A DNA stretch of 64,000 bases from Rhodospirillaceae bacterium (GCA_018666155.1 JABJAH010000046.1:1-64000); one strand, 5' to 3'. Counted from the stretch's first letter, positions 45,716 through 55,105 are shown. Numbers and translations are program-made. Notes: generated from the sequence alone by a model not told the origin.

Positions 45716-46591
45716 CTATCCCTCGGGCAGCGGAATAAACTCGTCTTCATCGTCACGCACTTTAGAAAATACACCGTTCTTCCACTCCTGTTTCGCGCGG
45801 TCTATCAGCGCTTGATCACTAGCGACAAGGTTCCACCAGATAAGTCGTTCCCCATCCAAAGGCGCACCTCCGGCCAGCATGATGCGGGCACCGGTATCTG
45901 AGCCCACTCGGACGGACACGCTTGGCGTAAGCACGGCCATCTCGCCTTCCTCAATTAACTGGTCGCCTACAGTGACTGCTCCATCGACGACATAAACCGC
46001 CCGCTCCTCGTGCTCGTCGGTTACCGCAAAGTCAGCGCCTGCCGAGAGTGTGCCACCCAGATAGAACATCGGGGAGAATACTTTGACGGGAGAGGTTTCC
46101 CCGTAAGCAGCTCCTGCGATCAATAAGAGGGACGCGCCGTCTCTCTCGACTTTCGGCAAGCTCTCCTTCGGATGGTGATAGAATCCAGGCTCCGTCTCTT
46201 CATCACCCGTGGGTAAGGCGATCCAGGTTTGAATGCCGTGGAGTGTGTGACCGCTGGCGCGGGTTTCCAGCCCGGTCCGCTCTGAATGAACAATGCCGCG
46301 GCCCGCCGTCATCCAGTTCACATCGCCGGGCCGTATCGGTTGGTGGAAACCGAGGCTGTCACGGTGATGAATTTCACCGTCGAAGAGGAATGTTACCGTC
46401 GCAAGCCCTATATGCGGGTGAGGGCGAACGTCGATTCCGTCTCCCGGTGCAAACGTTGCAGGGCCCACGTGATCGAAGAAAATGAAGGGGCCGACTGTCC
46501 GTCTTTTGGCATAGGGCAACGCACGGCGGACCTCAAAGCTGCCGATATCCCGTTTTCGCGGAGATATAACGAGTTCAATGGCATCGGTCAT
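45716..46591 (-). CDS. Pirin-family cupin protein
   Basis: A 291-residue bicupin with the pirin signatures FFDHVGPATF, VRPHPHIGLATVTFLF (two metal His) and the HSER segment with the next His and Glu, so the N-terminal metal site is complete. Bacterial pirins have quercetin 2,3-dioxygenase activity or bind metabolic enzymes. It is the first gene of the leftward pair with the TRAP binding protein and diverges from the third nitrilase gene. Confidence 0.93.
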   Translation of the reverse strand: MTDAIELVISPRKRDIGSFEVRRALPYAKRRTVGPFIFFDHVGPATFAPGDGIDVRPHPHIGLATVTFLFDGEIHHRDSLGFHQPIRPGDVNWMTAGRGIVHSERTGLETRASGHTLHGIQTWIALPTGDEETEPGFYHHPKESLPKVERDGASLLLIAGAAYGETSPVKVFSPMFYLGGTLSAGADFAVTDEHEERAVYVVDGAVTVGDQLIEEGEMAVLTPSVSVRVGSDTGARIMLAGGAPLDGERLIWWNLVASDQALIDRAKQEWKNGVFSKVRDDEDEFIPLPEG

Positions 46592-46766
46592 AGCCGCGGT
46601 TTCTTCCTTGGTCGGCGCTGGAATGGCCTAAAAGTATCGAAAAGAGGCTCCAATATGCTCGGTCAGTGAGCGAGAGGTGTGCTGCTCAGGCGCTTTTATA
46701 CTATCCTTCGCTCAATATAGTAGCACCCAGCCACTCGAAGAAACCTCGCAACGAAGGCGCAGCTCC

Positions 46767-48869
46767 ATGCTTTATATTTCTCAGAAATCTTGGTCTCCAG
46801 ACGACATCGCGGCCCTTGCAGAACATGTTGAGACCATCGTCGCAACGACGGCTCGGTTCGAAGTGGCTGAGCCGATCGAGCCGGTGGTTCTGTTGCCCCA
46901 TACGTCTGCCGGGGCAGAGCCTCACGACCGGAAAAAGCTAATCCAGAGTCTGGCTGACCTCGCTGCCGAGAAGAATGTCTTTCTTGCTGGATCGACTGTC
47001 GTGCAGAGCGAAGTCGCAGGATATCCTATTACGCTCGGCTTTCTTATCAATTCAAACGGTGATGTTTTGATTGAGACCGAGAAAGTGTCGCCCGAACTCG
47101 TCAACGGCTTGGTAACAGACCAAACCAGCGCTCTTGGGCAGCCTAAGGATTTCAAGACGGCGAACACACCGATCGGTCAGGTCGGCATCCTGCCTGGCGA
47201 AGATATCCTGTTCCCGCACTTCGCGCGCAGCCTGGTGTGGAAAGGAGCGGAGATTATTCTCAACCCCACTGAAGAAGTCGCCGATGAATTGTTTGACGCG
47301 AGGCAGAACGCACGCATCGCCCGGGCGTTTGAGAACAGCGCGTTCGTCGCATCCGCATCTGCAGTTTCCCGTGGCGCGAACGGCATGGCTGTGTCGTATC
47401 CTTGTGCCAGCGGATTGTCTGACTGGAATGGCCGCCAGATCGGCGCCAAAGCGAACGAAGACTTCATGAAAGTCGACGTTTATGTCGATAAGCTGCGGCG
47501 TAGACGCGCGGCTATTTTTGGCATTGCGCCGCTCCATCTCCGCGCCAATCTTTTTGCGGAGGGATATCGCAAGCTCATCGTTGATCAGCACGCGGCTCCG
47601 GCTCAGCCACGCAATAAAGAAGAGTGGGTGGCCGATGCACGCCAACGTCTCGACAAGGCCAAGGCGGCTGAGGGAACGGGCCACGAAACAGAGTATGACG
47701 TGTTGCTGGTGCAAACCGTCAAAACGATGATTCAAAAGACGTCAGACGTGCGCGCGATGATAACGGAGAACGTGCAGCGCTCGTTGGAACTGCCATCTCG
47801 CACGGCGTCTAACCCCAACATTCGTCTCGTCGCCCTATCTGAGTTCTTTATGACCGGTCAGGGCGGTCATGGGTATCGCTCTCCCATCACATTGCAGCGG
47901 CTTGCGATCCGGTACCCCGGTCCTGAAATGGAGTTGTTGTCGGAATTTGCGCTGAAACACAAAGTCTACCTGTCAGGGTCATCCTTTGAGATTGATGACA
48001 AGCTGCCGGGATACGTTTTCAATTCGGCCTTTATCCTTAATGATTCTGGTGACCTCATTCACCGCTATCGCAAGATACAATGCGCCGATGTGTGGGGCTC
48101 TCTCCCCGATACCACGCCGGGCACGATCTACGATCAATACCTTGATACCTATGGCTACGAATTCTTGTTCCCGGTTACTGACACGCCGATTGGTCGGCTC
48201 GGTACCATGGTGTGTTTCGATCAGGCGCACCCAGAAGTGGCTCGGATGCTGGTTAAATATGGCGCCGAGGTGATTATTCACCCGTCTTCCGAAGGGCACG
48301 GATCGGGCCGTCGCGGGTGGGATATCGCCCGGCAGACACGGGCGTTCGAGAATGTTGCCTATATTCTCTCCCCACTGCCCGGTGGCGAACACTTCACGCC
48401 GGACTCAAAGTACGAACACACCAATCAGATGCGCGGTTACACTAAGATGGTGAACTTTGACGGCTCGATCCAAGGCGAACTGGATACACCGGGAGCCGCG
48501 ACATTGTCAGGAACGATTGACCTCCTTGCATTGCGTCGGGCGCGGGCCAATCCACATCAGAACTTACCAATGTGGGACGACCCGAACGTATATGCGGAGG
48601 ACTATGCGGGTGATATTGGCCTGCCCAACAACCTGGGTACCGGTGATCCACTCGACAATCCCTACCGGGGCATGAGGCCGCTGCGCAAAGTGCTATCCAG
48701 TTACTACGAGCGCGGAATTTTTGTGCCACCGACAGTGCCGTCGTCCCGCTCATTGTCTGTTCCGGGGAAAGCACAGCCGGACTTCGATAAACCCGGCGCG
48801 GACAGTGCACCCAAGCCAAAGACGCTGGCTGACGAAGAAAAAATGGACGGCGAATACATTCAGGTTTGA
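46767..48869 (+). CDS. Tandem-domain nitrilase-superfamily carbon-nitrogen hydrolase (paralogue 3)
   Basis: A 700-residue member of the same family as the genes at 39188 and 42023, more diverged. The C-terminal triad is intact: LSEFFMTG (Glu359), HRYRKIQCAD (Lys436), MVCFDQAHPE (Cys483). The N-terminal domain has lost two of three: His45 in LLPHTSAG and Pro143 in GILPGEDIL, with only Lys106 left, so it cannot be a nitrilase-type enzyme. A tail of about 45 extra residues, rich in Pro, Lys and Asp, closes the protein. The start at 46767 is chosen over one 90 bases upstream in the divergent promoter region. Its stop overlaps a possible TTG start of the next gene. Confidence 0.87.
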   Translation: MLYISQKSWSPDDIAALAEHVETIVATTARFEVAEPIEPVVLLPHTSAGAEPHDRKKLIQSLADLAAEKNVFLAGSTVVQSEVAGYPITLGFLINSNGDVLIETEKVSPELVNGLVTDQTSALGQPKDFKTANTPIGQVGILPGEDILFPHFARSLVWKGAEIILNPTEEVADELFDARQNARIARAFENSAFVASASAVSRGANGMAVSYPCASGLSDWNGRQIGAKANEDFMKVDVYVDKLRRRRAAIFGIAPLHLRANLFAEGYRKLIVDQHAAPAQPRNKEEWVADARQRLDKAKAAEGTGHETEYDVLLVQTVKTMIQKTSDVRAMITENVQRSLELPSRTASNPNIRLVALSEFFMTGQGGHGYRSPITLQRLAIRYPGPEMELLSEFALKHKVYLSGSSFEIDDKLPGYVFNSAFILNDSGDLIHRYRKIQCADVWGSLPDTTPGTIYDQYLDTYGYEFLFPVTDTPIGRLGTMVCFDQAHPEVARMLVKYGAEVIIHPSSEGHGSGRRGWDIARQTRAFENVAYILSPLPGGEHFTPDSKYEHTNQMRGYTKMVNFDGSIQGELDTPGAATLSGTIDLLALRRARANPHQNLPMWDDPNVYAEDYAGDIGLPNNLGTGDPLDNPYRGMRPLRKVLSSYYERGIFVPPTVPSSRSLSVPGKAQPDFDKPGADSAPKPKTLADEEKMDGEYIQV

Positions 48870-48874
48870 AGTAC

Positions 48875-50401
48875 ATGAAACAGTTTTTTAAGTGTGTCGT
48901 TCTCAGCTTACTGCTTTGCGTCAATAGCGCTGAGCTGTTGGCCGAGGATGATTTAAGCGTTCTCCGCGTTGCCGTGCCCTCACGCCCGCCTGGCCTGGGC
49001 AATCCATATTCGTCCCTGCCTATTGGCGCCATAAACCCCAATCATGTCCTATACGACGCGCTGACCATAATCGGCGATAAGGGCGTTATTCTTCCCGGAT
49101 TGGCGTTGTCGTGGGAGTCGCGCGGCGAGTCGGCATGGGTTTTTCACCTTCGTCCCGACGTGGCATTTTCCAATGGTGAGTCTTTTACGGCGCAGACCGT
49201 TGTTGATGTCATAACTTATCTGCGCAGTAAGGATGCCGCTGGCTATTTGATCGCCGGCGAGACCGCGATGATTGACTCGGCTAGCGTCATTGATGACCTG
49301 ACCGTGCAGATCAACACCAATCGCCCTGATGCCATTCTGCCCAAGCGAATGAGCTTCGTTTATATGGTGGCTATGAAATATTGGGCTGAGGTTGGTGTGG
49401 ATGCCTTCGGTCTAGAGCCTGCCGGCTCGGGGCCCTTCAAGCTGAAGGATTGGGGACAAACGACCGGCAGCTACGTTTTCCAACGCAACCGGTCTTCATG
49501 GCGAGACACCGGCAATTTCGACGAAATTCACTTCACTGCCGTTGGCGACGTGGTGAGCCGGGCCCAATCCATGCTGAGTGGGCAGATTGATCTTTCTTTT
49601 AAGCTTAGCCTTGATCTGCTTGTCGACCTGGAAGCGGCTGGGTTTAACACCGTAGCGCGGCCGACCTACTCCATTGGGGCTTGGGCTTTTCACCAAGTCG
49701 ACAAGAATTCGCCGGTGGCCGACGTTCGGGTGCGCCGAGCCCTGAACCTGGCGATTGACCGCGATAGCATAGCGGCGACGATTTTGTCGGGCGTGACACA
49801 ACCGGTGTCGCAAGTTGCGACGCCTGACGTATTTGGCTACGCACCGGACTTGCCGCTGTTCGCTTATGATCCAGATGCGGCGCGCGCTTTACTCGCAGAG
49901 GCGGGGTACGCGGACGGGCTAGAGCTGAGGGCGGTCGTGCGTAGTGATCCTTCTGTGCCCGAGTCTACTTTGATTTATCAAGTTTTGGCCCAAAACCTGG
50001 CTGCCATCGGCGTTGATGTGGAGTTGGACCCCATTCCTGGAACCCGCTGGCTTAGTATGTATTTTTCGGGGGATTGGTCTGGGGCCGATATTTTGGACAC
50101 TAGTTTCAACAACTCTATTCATGGCGACGCTATCCGCAGTATCGAAACGGCCTCGTGCCTCAAAGCGGGAGCTTACTTCTGTGATGAGAGTCTGTTGCCG
50201 CTGATCGAGGCTAGCAACAGGGAGTTTGATCCAGTGTTGCGAGAGCAGAAACTTCAGGAGCTGGTCACAGCGCTCCATTACAATCCACCGGCGGTCTACC
50301 TGTTTCCGTATTTCGACACCTTGGCCTATAGCAAGCGGCTCAACACCATACAGATGACCGGTCAGCGCGTGGATCTTGAAAAAATCACGATAAAAAAGTG
50401 A
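48875..50401 (+). CDS. ABC-transporter peptide/nickel-type substrate-binding protein (SBP_bac_5), orphan
   Basis: A 508-residue periplasmic binding protein of the DppA/OppA family: signal peptide (residues 1-22, ending ELLAEDD), LSWESRGESAWVFHLRPDV and AFSNGESFTAQTV, which are the family-typical strand and helix, and VRRALNLAIDRDSIA. No permease or ATPase genes are near, so the transporter is incomplete here. The ATG at 48875 is chosen; a TTG at 48866 that overlaps the nitrilase stop is possible. It is followed by an exported hydrolase with a 4-base overlap. Confidence 0.9.
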   Translation: MKQFFKCVVLSLLLCVNSAELLAEDDLSVLRVAVPSRPPGLGNPYSSLPIGAINPNHVLYDALTIIGDKGVILPGLALSWESRGESAWVFHLRPDVAFSNGESFTAQTVVDVITYLRSKDAAGYLIAGETAMIDSASVIDDLTVQINTNRPDAILPKRMSFVYMVAMKYWAEVGVDAFGLEPAGSGPFKLKDWGQTTGSYVFQRNRSSWRDTGNFDEIHFTAVGDVVSRAQSMLSGQIDLSFKLSLDLLVDLEAAGFNTVARPTYSIGAWAFHQVDKNSPVADVRVRRALNLAIDRDSIAATILSGVTQPVSQVATPDVFGYAPDLPLFAYDPDAARALLAEAGYADGLELRAVVRSDPSVPESTLIYQVLAQNLAAIGVDVELDPIPGTRWLSMYFSGDWSGADILDTSFNNSIHGDAIRSIETASCLKAGAYFCDESLLPLIEASNREFDPVLREQKLQELVTALHYNPPAVYLFPYFDTLAYSKRLNTIQMTGQRVDLEKITIKK

Positions 50402-51375
50402 CCCTTCGTCGCTCGATATCTCTTGCCGTGGCGATCATCGCGCTCGTTTGGTTCGGCGCGTCTCAGCCGCCTGTTCGTGCTGACAAGGGTGTTTCGTATC
50501 GCATGATAGACGGCGCGGGCGATGTACTTCTAAACGTCGCTGAGGCCGGTAAGAAAGGCGCTCCGGGCCTCCTACTTATTCATGGCAACGGACAGAGTTC
50601 TCTCAGTTGGCATCGCCAATTGAAGTCTGATTTGGCCGAAGAGTTTCATTTGGTCGCTTATGATCTCCGGGGGCATGCCAACTCCGGTAAGCCATGGGAC
50701 ATTGAGTCCTATAACCGCGCCTGTATTTGGGCCGAAGATATTGCTGCGGTGATTCGGGAAACAGGTCTAGAAAATCCCATCCTCGTTGGCTGGTCGCGCG
50801 GTGGTTTGATGGTCATGCACTACGTGCGATGTTTCGGCACTGAAGCGTTATCTGGCATCGCCATGGTGTCGTCGCGAGGACGATTGGTCGATGTTCCGCT
50901 CCCCTCCAGCGATAGCCCGGCACGCATGAGCCAGGTACAACTCGAAGATCAGAATATTGAGGCCAACATCGCGGGGGCCGATACTTTCGCAGGTCTTATG
51001 ACGGCGAACCCAATGGACGAGGAATGGGTCGCGATATCCAAGGCTATGAATGTCATGTCGCCACCCTATGCGCGGCGCGCCATGCGCAGTCCGGTCTATG
51101 GCCCAGACGGAATGGTGAACAACAGCTACGCCAATTTGATCGCACAGATTGATGTACCGTTCCTTGCGGTGATGGGCGATCAAGATCCGTTTCGGGACAG
51201 TTCTCAGTTGGCAGCGGCCTTTGCCTCCGCCCTCCCGCACGCACAGATCCTGATCTATTCTGGTGTTGGCCACTCGCCGTTCCTGGAGCAACCGCGGCGG
51301 TTCAATGCAGATTTGAAGGCTTTCGCGCTGGACGCATTCGCCGCACACTCAAGCCGAACTCAAACGGAGCAATAG
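50398..51375 (+). CDS. Exported alpha/beta hydrolase
   Basis: A 325-residue hydrolase with an N-terminal signal peptide (residues 1-27, ending in PVRA|DKG). It has LLIHGNGQSS (oxyanion loop), GWSRGG with the nucleophile Ser, a GDQDPF acid and GVGHSPFLEQP with the catalytic His; the triad is complete, unlike the two hydrolases near 32 kb. The GTG start overlaps the stop of the binding protein gene (GTGA). It may hydrolyse an ester or amide in the periplasm before uptake (inference). Confidence 0.87.
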   Translation: MTLRRSISLAVAIIALVWFGASQPPVRADKGVSYRMIDGAGDVLLNVAEAGKKGAPGLLLIHGNGQSSLSWHRQLKSDLAEEFHLVAYDLRGHANSGKPWDIESYNRACIWAEDIAAVIRETGLENPILVGWSRGGLMVMHYVRCFGTEALSGIAMVSSRGRLVDVPLPSSDSPARMSQVQLEDQNIEANIAGADTFAGLMTANPMDEEWVAISKAMNVMSPPYARRAMRSPVYGPDGMVNNSYANLIAQIDVPFLAVMGDQDPFRDSSQLAAAFASALPHAQILIYSGVGHSPFLEQPRRFNADLKAFALDAFAAHSSRTQTEQ

Positions 51376-51376
51376 T

Positions 51377-52285
51377 ATGTCTAAGGTTAGTTTCTCCCGC
51401 CGCGACGCCGTGATTTCTGCCGGGGCCGTGGCTCTGGGAACCGGAGCGCCGGTAGCGGCGGCCACCCAACCGATGCTTCCGGATGCGATCGAAGACTGGT
51501 CTTTGGAGGATCGCGTCTACGCCTTAGCGAAACAACAGGGCCGCGTTGACGACGGCAAGGTGATTTGGCGCACACGCGGTGTGATCTACGGATTTAAAGC
51601 GCCCGACTCTCCGATTCCATTGGTGCGATTCAAAGGGTGTGAACAGCAATGGGTTAAGCGCGTTTCGGATTCCGAGTTCATCAAATACAACTCGCTCCTG
51701 ACCTACTACAGCGACTTCGAGACCGACGAGATTATCGACGGTTTCGTCAATCCGATGACCGGTGAGGAGGTCACCTTTAAACCCAACTGGAGCCGCGTGC
51801 CTGAAGGGCAAAGCATTTCTGTTCGCGGTGCCACGTTGAACATCATCGACCAAGCGTTCCCGGATTTTTACACGGAAAGCTCAATCCGTGACGTCGAGAT
51901 GAACCTGATCGGCGATACGGTGGCATTTCACGCCAAGATGCGTTGGCCTGAACCGTTGGTACGCAACCCCTACAATCAGGACAATACCTTCTTCACGAAG
52001 CTCAGCGATTTGCAAGATCCAGAGCAGTCCTGGATACCGGCGCATGGCGCGGGTCAGATCCTTATGCCGTCGATGGCGAGCATCGGCATGAAAGACCCAG
52101 ACCTAGGCCAAGTCATTTGGCATGTTGAATTTTATAAGGTGAAGTCCTGGGATGATCTGCCGGCAGACTATCTTGCCAAAGCATTGGCTGAACACGGTGA
52201 GGATTTCGACATCAATCCAGTGAATGACACCGTCCCATCGAAATTGGCGCAGAATCTTGCGCGTCTTGGCTACGTTAAGGACTGA
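51377..52285 (+). CDS. DUF1838 family protein with Tat-type signal
   Basis: A 302-residue protein starting with SFSRRDAVISAGAVALGTGA, which fits a twin-Arg signal (Ser-Arg-Arg-Asp with a hydrophobic stretch). The body carries DUF1838 hallmarks such as YYSDFETDEIIDGFVNPMTG and is of the usual length for this family, which often occurs beside catabolic genes; its function is unknown. It starts 1 base after the preceding gene's stop, and the Rieske oxygenase gene follows after 5 bases. Confidence 0.82.
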   Translation: MSKVSFSRRDAVISAGAVALGTGAPVAAATQPMLPDAIEDWSLEDRVYALAKQQGRVDDGKVIWRTRGVIYGFKAPDSPIPLVRFKGCEQQWVKRVSDSEFIKYNSLLTYYSDFETDEIIDGFVNPMTGEEVTFKPNWSRVPEGQSISVRGATLNIIDQAFPDFYTESSIRDVEMNLIGDTVAFHAKMRWPEPLVRNPYNQDNTFFTKLSDLQDPEQSWIPAHGAGQILMPSMASIGMKDPDLGQVIWHVEFYKVKSWDDLPADYLAKALAEHGEDFDINPVNDTVPSKLAQNLARLGYVKD

Positions 52286-52290
52286 GGTCT

Positions 52291-53481
52291 GTGAGCGCAC
52301 GCGACAAATCGTCTTGGGAACAGACTCCGGGCGCACCAGCCGGGCACTTTGTCTCTGGGCTGGTTTACACCGACCCTGATATTTATCGCGATGAGTCGGA
52401 CAAAATATTCTCAAATGCTTGGCGGTTTGCTTGCCACGCAAGTGAGCTACCTGAGGCCAACGATTACCGGGTGTTTGACCACGATGGTCAGTCATTGGTC
52501 GCAATGAGGGGCGAAGATGACGTTATTCGCACGTTTCTTAACGTGTGCTCCCACCGTGGTGCCAAGTTACTCGATCAACCGTCGGGTAACGCCAAACACG
52601 TCACCTGTTTTTATCACCGCTGGACCTATGACAATCATGGACAGTGCACCGGTATTCCGCGTGCTTCTGGGTACGCATCGGATGGCGTGAAGAAAGAGTC
52701 GATGGGTCTGCGCGAAGTACGGACTGATGTTCTGCACGATTTGGTCTTCATTACGTTGGACGGTGCCACGCCGCCGTTGGAAACATTCATTGGCCCAGCG
52801 TTAGATCGATTTTCAGAGATGTTAAGTGGTCAGCCACTTGAGGTCTTTCACTATAATCAGGCCGTTCTCGAGTGCAATTGGAAGGCCTGGCACGAGACCA
52901 ATATGGATCTCTATCACGAGTTCATGCACGTTGTGCTGAGGCAGACCCAGGTCAACGCCATGCCGATGGAAGACCGCAAGCTCATCGTCTTCGAGGGTGG
53001 GCATGGCGGCAGTGGTGGCGACCTCAAAGCAGCCTATGACGGGTACGAGGGTTTCGCAGGACGAGGCGATGACGTGCCACCCTTAGCGGGAATGAGTGCA
53101 ACCGATTTTCGGTTTATAAATTTGTTTCCGTCCACCGCCATAATCTCACGCGGCACTGTCGTTCGAATCGACACGGTCACGCCCATCGGGCCCGACAAAG
53201 CGCTGCTTGAAATGCGTGGCTTGGGGGTTCAGGGCGAGCCTGATGGGCATCGGCGCGTTCGTCAGAAACATCACAATCAATACTGGGGCCCGTTCGGGCG
53301 CAATGTGCCTGAAGATATGGTTGCTGCAGAGTCCTGTGCGGATAGCTTCCGCCATCAAGCTGGGCGCTATCAAATTATCGCCCGCGACGAAAAGATGGCG
53401 GGGCAAGACGACGCCATACTGCGCGCCTTTTACGCGGAGTGGGGCCGTCGATTGGGCCGCGACCCTGGGGCGCCGGTGTGA
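52291..53481 (+). CDS. Aromatic-ring-hydroxylating dioxygenase, alpha subunit (Rieske type)
   Basis: A 396-residue Rieske non-haem iron oxygenase large subunit. The 2Fe-2S site is Cys86-x-His88 ... Cys106-x2-His109 (CSHRGAKLLDQPSG and CFYHRW), and the mononuclear iron site is in HETNMDLYHEFMH (Asp206, His209, His213). It hydroxylates a ring or similar substrate with O2 and electrons from a reductase, but no ferredoxin or reductase gene is adjacent. The GTG start at 52291 follows the DUF1838 stop closely. Its stop overlaps the beta subunit start (TGATG). Confidence 0.93.
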   Translation: MSARDKSSWEQTPGAPAGHFVSGLVYTDPDIYRDESDKIFSNAWRFACHASELPEANDYRVFDHDGQSLVAMRGEDDVIRTFLNVCSHRGAKLLDQPSGNAKHVTCFYHRWTYDNHGQCTGIPRASGYASDGVKKESMGLREVRTDVLHDLVFITLDGATPPLETFIGPALDRFSEMLSGQPLEVFHYNQAVLECNWKAWHETNMDLYHEFMHVVLRQTQVNAMPMEDRKLIVFEGGHGGSGGDLKAAYDGYEGFAGRGDDVPPLAGMSATDFRFINLFPSTAIISRGTVVRIDTVTPIGPDKALLEMRGLGVQGEPDGHRRVRQKHHNQYWGPFGRNVPEDMVAAESCADSFRHQAGRYQIIARDEKMAGQDDAILRAFYAEWGRRLGRDPGAPV

Positions 53482-53939
53482 TGAGCGACAACGAAGCCAT
53501 CCGTATGCTCATCGCGAAAAGCTGCCTGACTTTGGATGATGGCGACTTTTCTGCGTACTTGGCGTTGTGCGCGCCGGACTACGCTTATCGCATAAAAGCG
53601 TGGAGCCCAGAGTTGCGCAACGACATGATTTGGCTTGAACACGACCGGGACGGCTTGGCCGGACTGTTTGCGACACTGCCAGAGCACTTGCAGCGGTCAG
53701 GCCGATTATCGCGTCATGTTTCGACCGCTACCATAGAGGCTCGAGAAAACACCGAAGCGTATGACGTGGTGAGTAGCCTTATCGTCCATCACACCGATCT
53801 AGATGGACGGACGCAGACTCTTGCTGTTGGCCGTTACAAGGATACGGTCGCGTGGGTCGACGGAGCTATCTTGTTGTCAGCGCGTGAGGTCGCATTGGAA
53901 ACCCGAGATTTGGGTATTGGCCTCCACGTACCGCTTTAA
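53481..53939 (+). CDS. Ring-hydroxylating dioxygenase, beta (small) subunit
   Basis: A 152-residue NTF2-like protein (AIRMLIAKSCLTLDDGDFSAYLALCAPDYAYRI at the N-terminus, ending near RDLGIGLHVP). It is the structural partner of the alpha subunit. The ATG at 53481 overlaps the alpha stop by one base (TGATG), so the pair is co-translated; a start at 53439 inside the alpha gene is not needed. Its last codons overlap the end of a small gene on the opposite strand. Confidence 0.88.
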   Translation: MSDNEAIRMLIAKSCLTLDDGDFSAYLALCAPDYAYRIKAWSPELRNDMIWLEHDRDGLAGLFATLPEHLQRSGRLSRHVSTATIEARENTEAYDVVSSLIVHHTDLDGRTQTLAVGRYKDTVAWVDGAILLSAREVALETRDLGIGLHVPL

Positions 53940-54097
53940 GAGTCGGCGCCTGCTTTTTTACCGGTCACCGCTTTAAAGATCAGGTGGCCGACGATGGTGG
54001 CAACGGCAAGTCCTAGGAAAACCCAAAATAGGTCCCAGGACATGCCTTCGAGCGTCTGCTGCCCATAAACGTCGCGGCTGTAGCGAAACAACTCCAT
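53936..54097 (-). CDS. 53-residue single-pass membrane protein, last gene of the Mo-hydroxylase operon
   Basis: A small protein starting MELFRYSRDVYGQQ, with one hydrophobic segment (about residues 22-41, DLFWVFLGLAVATIVGHLIF) and a basic C-terminus (KAVTGKKAGADS). Its ATG comes immediately after the TAA of the FAD subunit gene, so translation is likely coupled. I do not recognise a family. It may anchor the exported Mo-hydroxylase to the membrane or to the cytochrome b (inference). It overlaps the stop of the convergent dioxygenase gene. Confidence 0.7.
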   Translation of the reverse strand: MELFRYSRDVYGQQTLEGMSWDLFWVFLGLAVATIVGHLIFKAVTGKKAGADS

Positions 54098-55093
54098 TTA
54101 GACGTTGCCTCGGATCGCCCGTTTCACCAGATTTTCCATGAGCGGGATCTTGAAGTGATTGTAATTAAGCGGTGTGGCACCACGTGACGCTGTGCCACCT
54201 GCTAAATCTGCGGTTTCCGCATCGGGAGCGCTGCCAATAACAATCTGCTCGGCACCCTCTATGCGCTTTGGCACACATTCAACGCCAGAGCAGACAATGC
54301 GGATGTCTTCGACAACACCGTTATTGACGATCATTGAAGATGCAACATTTACCAGTGGGAAGTCCCACGTGTTTCTATCGGCGACTTTTTCGAAATAGAA
54401 GTCTGCGCCAGCCCATTTAGAAGGAATGCGCACGGCTACGAGGAGTTCGCTGGCCTCGACGACCGTCATGCGCGTGATGTTGACCGCCGGACCGATAAAG
54501 AATTCCCCGGCTGGAACAACCCGCTCGCCCGCAGGGCCTCGGATAACCATTTCTGCATCGAGGGCAACGACAGCGGCTGCGGTGTCTGATGGTGTCACCG
54601 CAACACAGCGCGAAGCGCCGAACAGGCAGTGTTCTCTGTTCATGCCCTCAGGTGTATCGGCGTAACAGGTGTTGCCGCCGGCACGATAGCAATCGAGGCC
54701 TGAGCGGTAATACCAGCACCGGGTGTCTTGGCAGAGGTTGCCGCCTAAAGTTCCGACGTTGCGAATTTGCGGACTGGCCACACGGCCAGCAGCTTGTGCG
54801 AGTACGCCATAGCTCTCCGTGATGATGGGGCTGTCGACGATCTCTGACAGGGTGGTTAACGCGCCGATCTCAATGCCATCGGCGGTTTCCCGAATGCCAT
54901 GCAAAGCAGCGATTCCACCAAGGTCGATAACCGCTTCAGGCCGCTTCGCGCGGTCTTTGAACCAGTCGTAACTGTCTTGGCCACCGGCCACTTTCCAGCC
55001 TCGTTCGCCATACTTTTCGAGCAAGTCCAGCGCGTTCTCAATATCTGTCGGCTGAAACAGCGCAAACTGCGGCATTACATCTTTAGTACTCAT
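54098..55093 (-). CDS. Molybdenum hydroxylase (xanthine dehydrogenase family), FAD-binding subunit
   Basis: A 331-residue FAD subunit (CoxM/YagS type). FAD motifs: AGGQDSYDWFKD near the N-terminus and IRNVGTLGGNLCQD (about residue 110). A run of Cys follows (LCQDTRC, LDC, GNTC, EHC, SRC), as in PaoB and 4-hydroxybenzoyl-CoA reductase beta subunits, which hold an extra 4Fe-4S cluster there. It follows the Mo subunit gene by 12 bases. It should take electrons from the 2Fe-2S subunit and pass them to an acceptor. Confidence 0.9.
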   Translation of the reverse strand: MSTKDVMPQFALFQPTDIENALDLLEKYGERGWKVAGGQDSYDWFKDRAKRPEAVIDLGGIAALHGIRETADGIEIGALTTLSEIVDSPIITESYGVLAQAAGRVASPQIRNVGTLGGNLCQDTRCWYYRSGLDCYRAGGNTCYADTPEGMNREHCLFGASRCVAVTPSDTAAAVVALDAEMVIRGPAGERVVPAGEFFIGPAVNITRMTVVEASELLVAVRIPSKWAGADFYFEKVADRNTWDFPLVNVASSMIVNNGVVEDIRIVCSGVECVPKRIEGAEQIVIGSAPDAETADLAGGTASRGATPLNYNHFKIPLMENLVKRAIRGNV

Positions 55094-55105
55094 GTCTGCG
55101 CCTCC

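Noticed and set aside
39188..48869. The large nitrilase proteins as glutamine-dependent NAD synthetases
   Set aside because: NAD synthetases have a nitrilase domain plus a C-terminal ATP-pyrophosphatase domain with an SGGxDS loop; here the second half is another nitrilase fold and no such loop is present.
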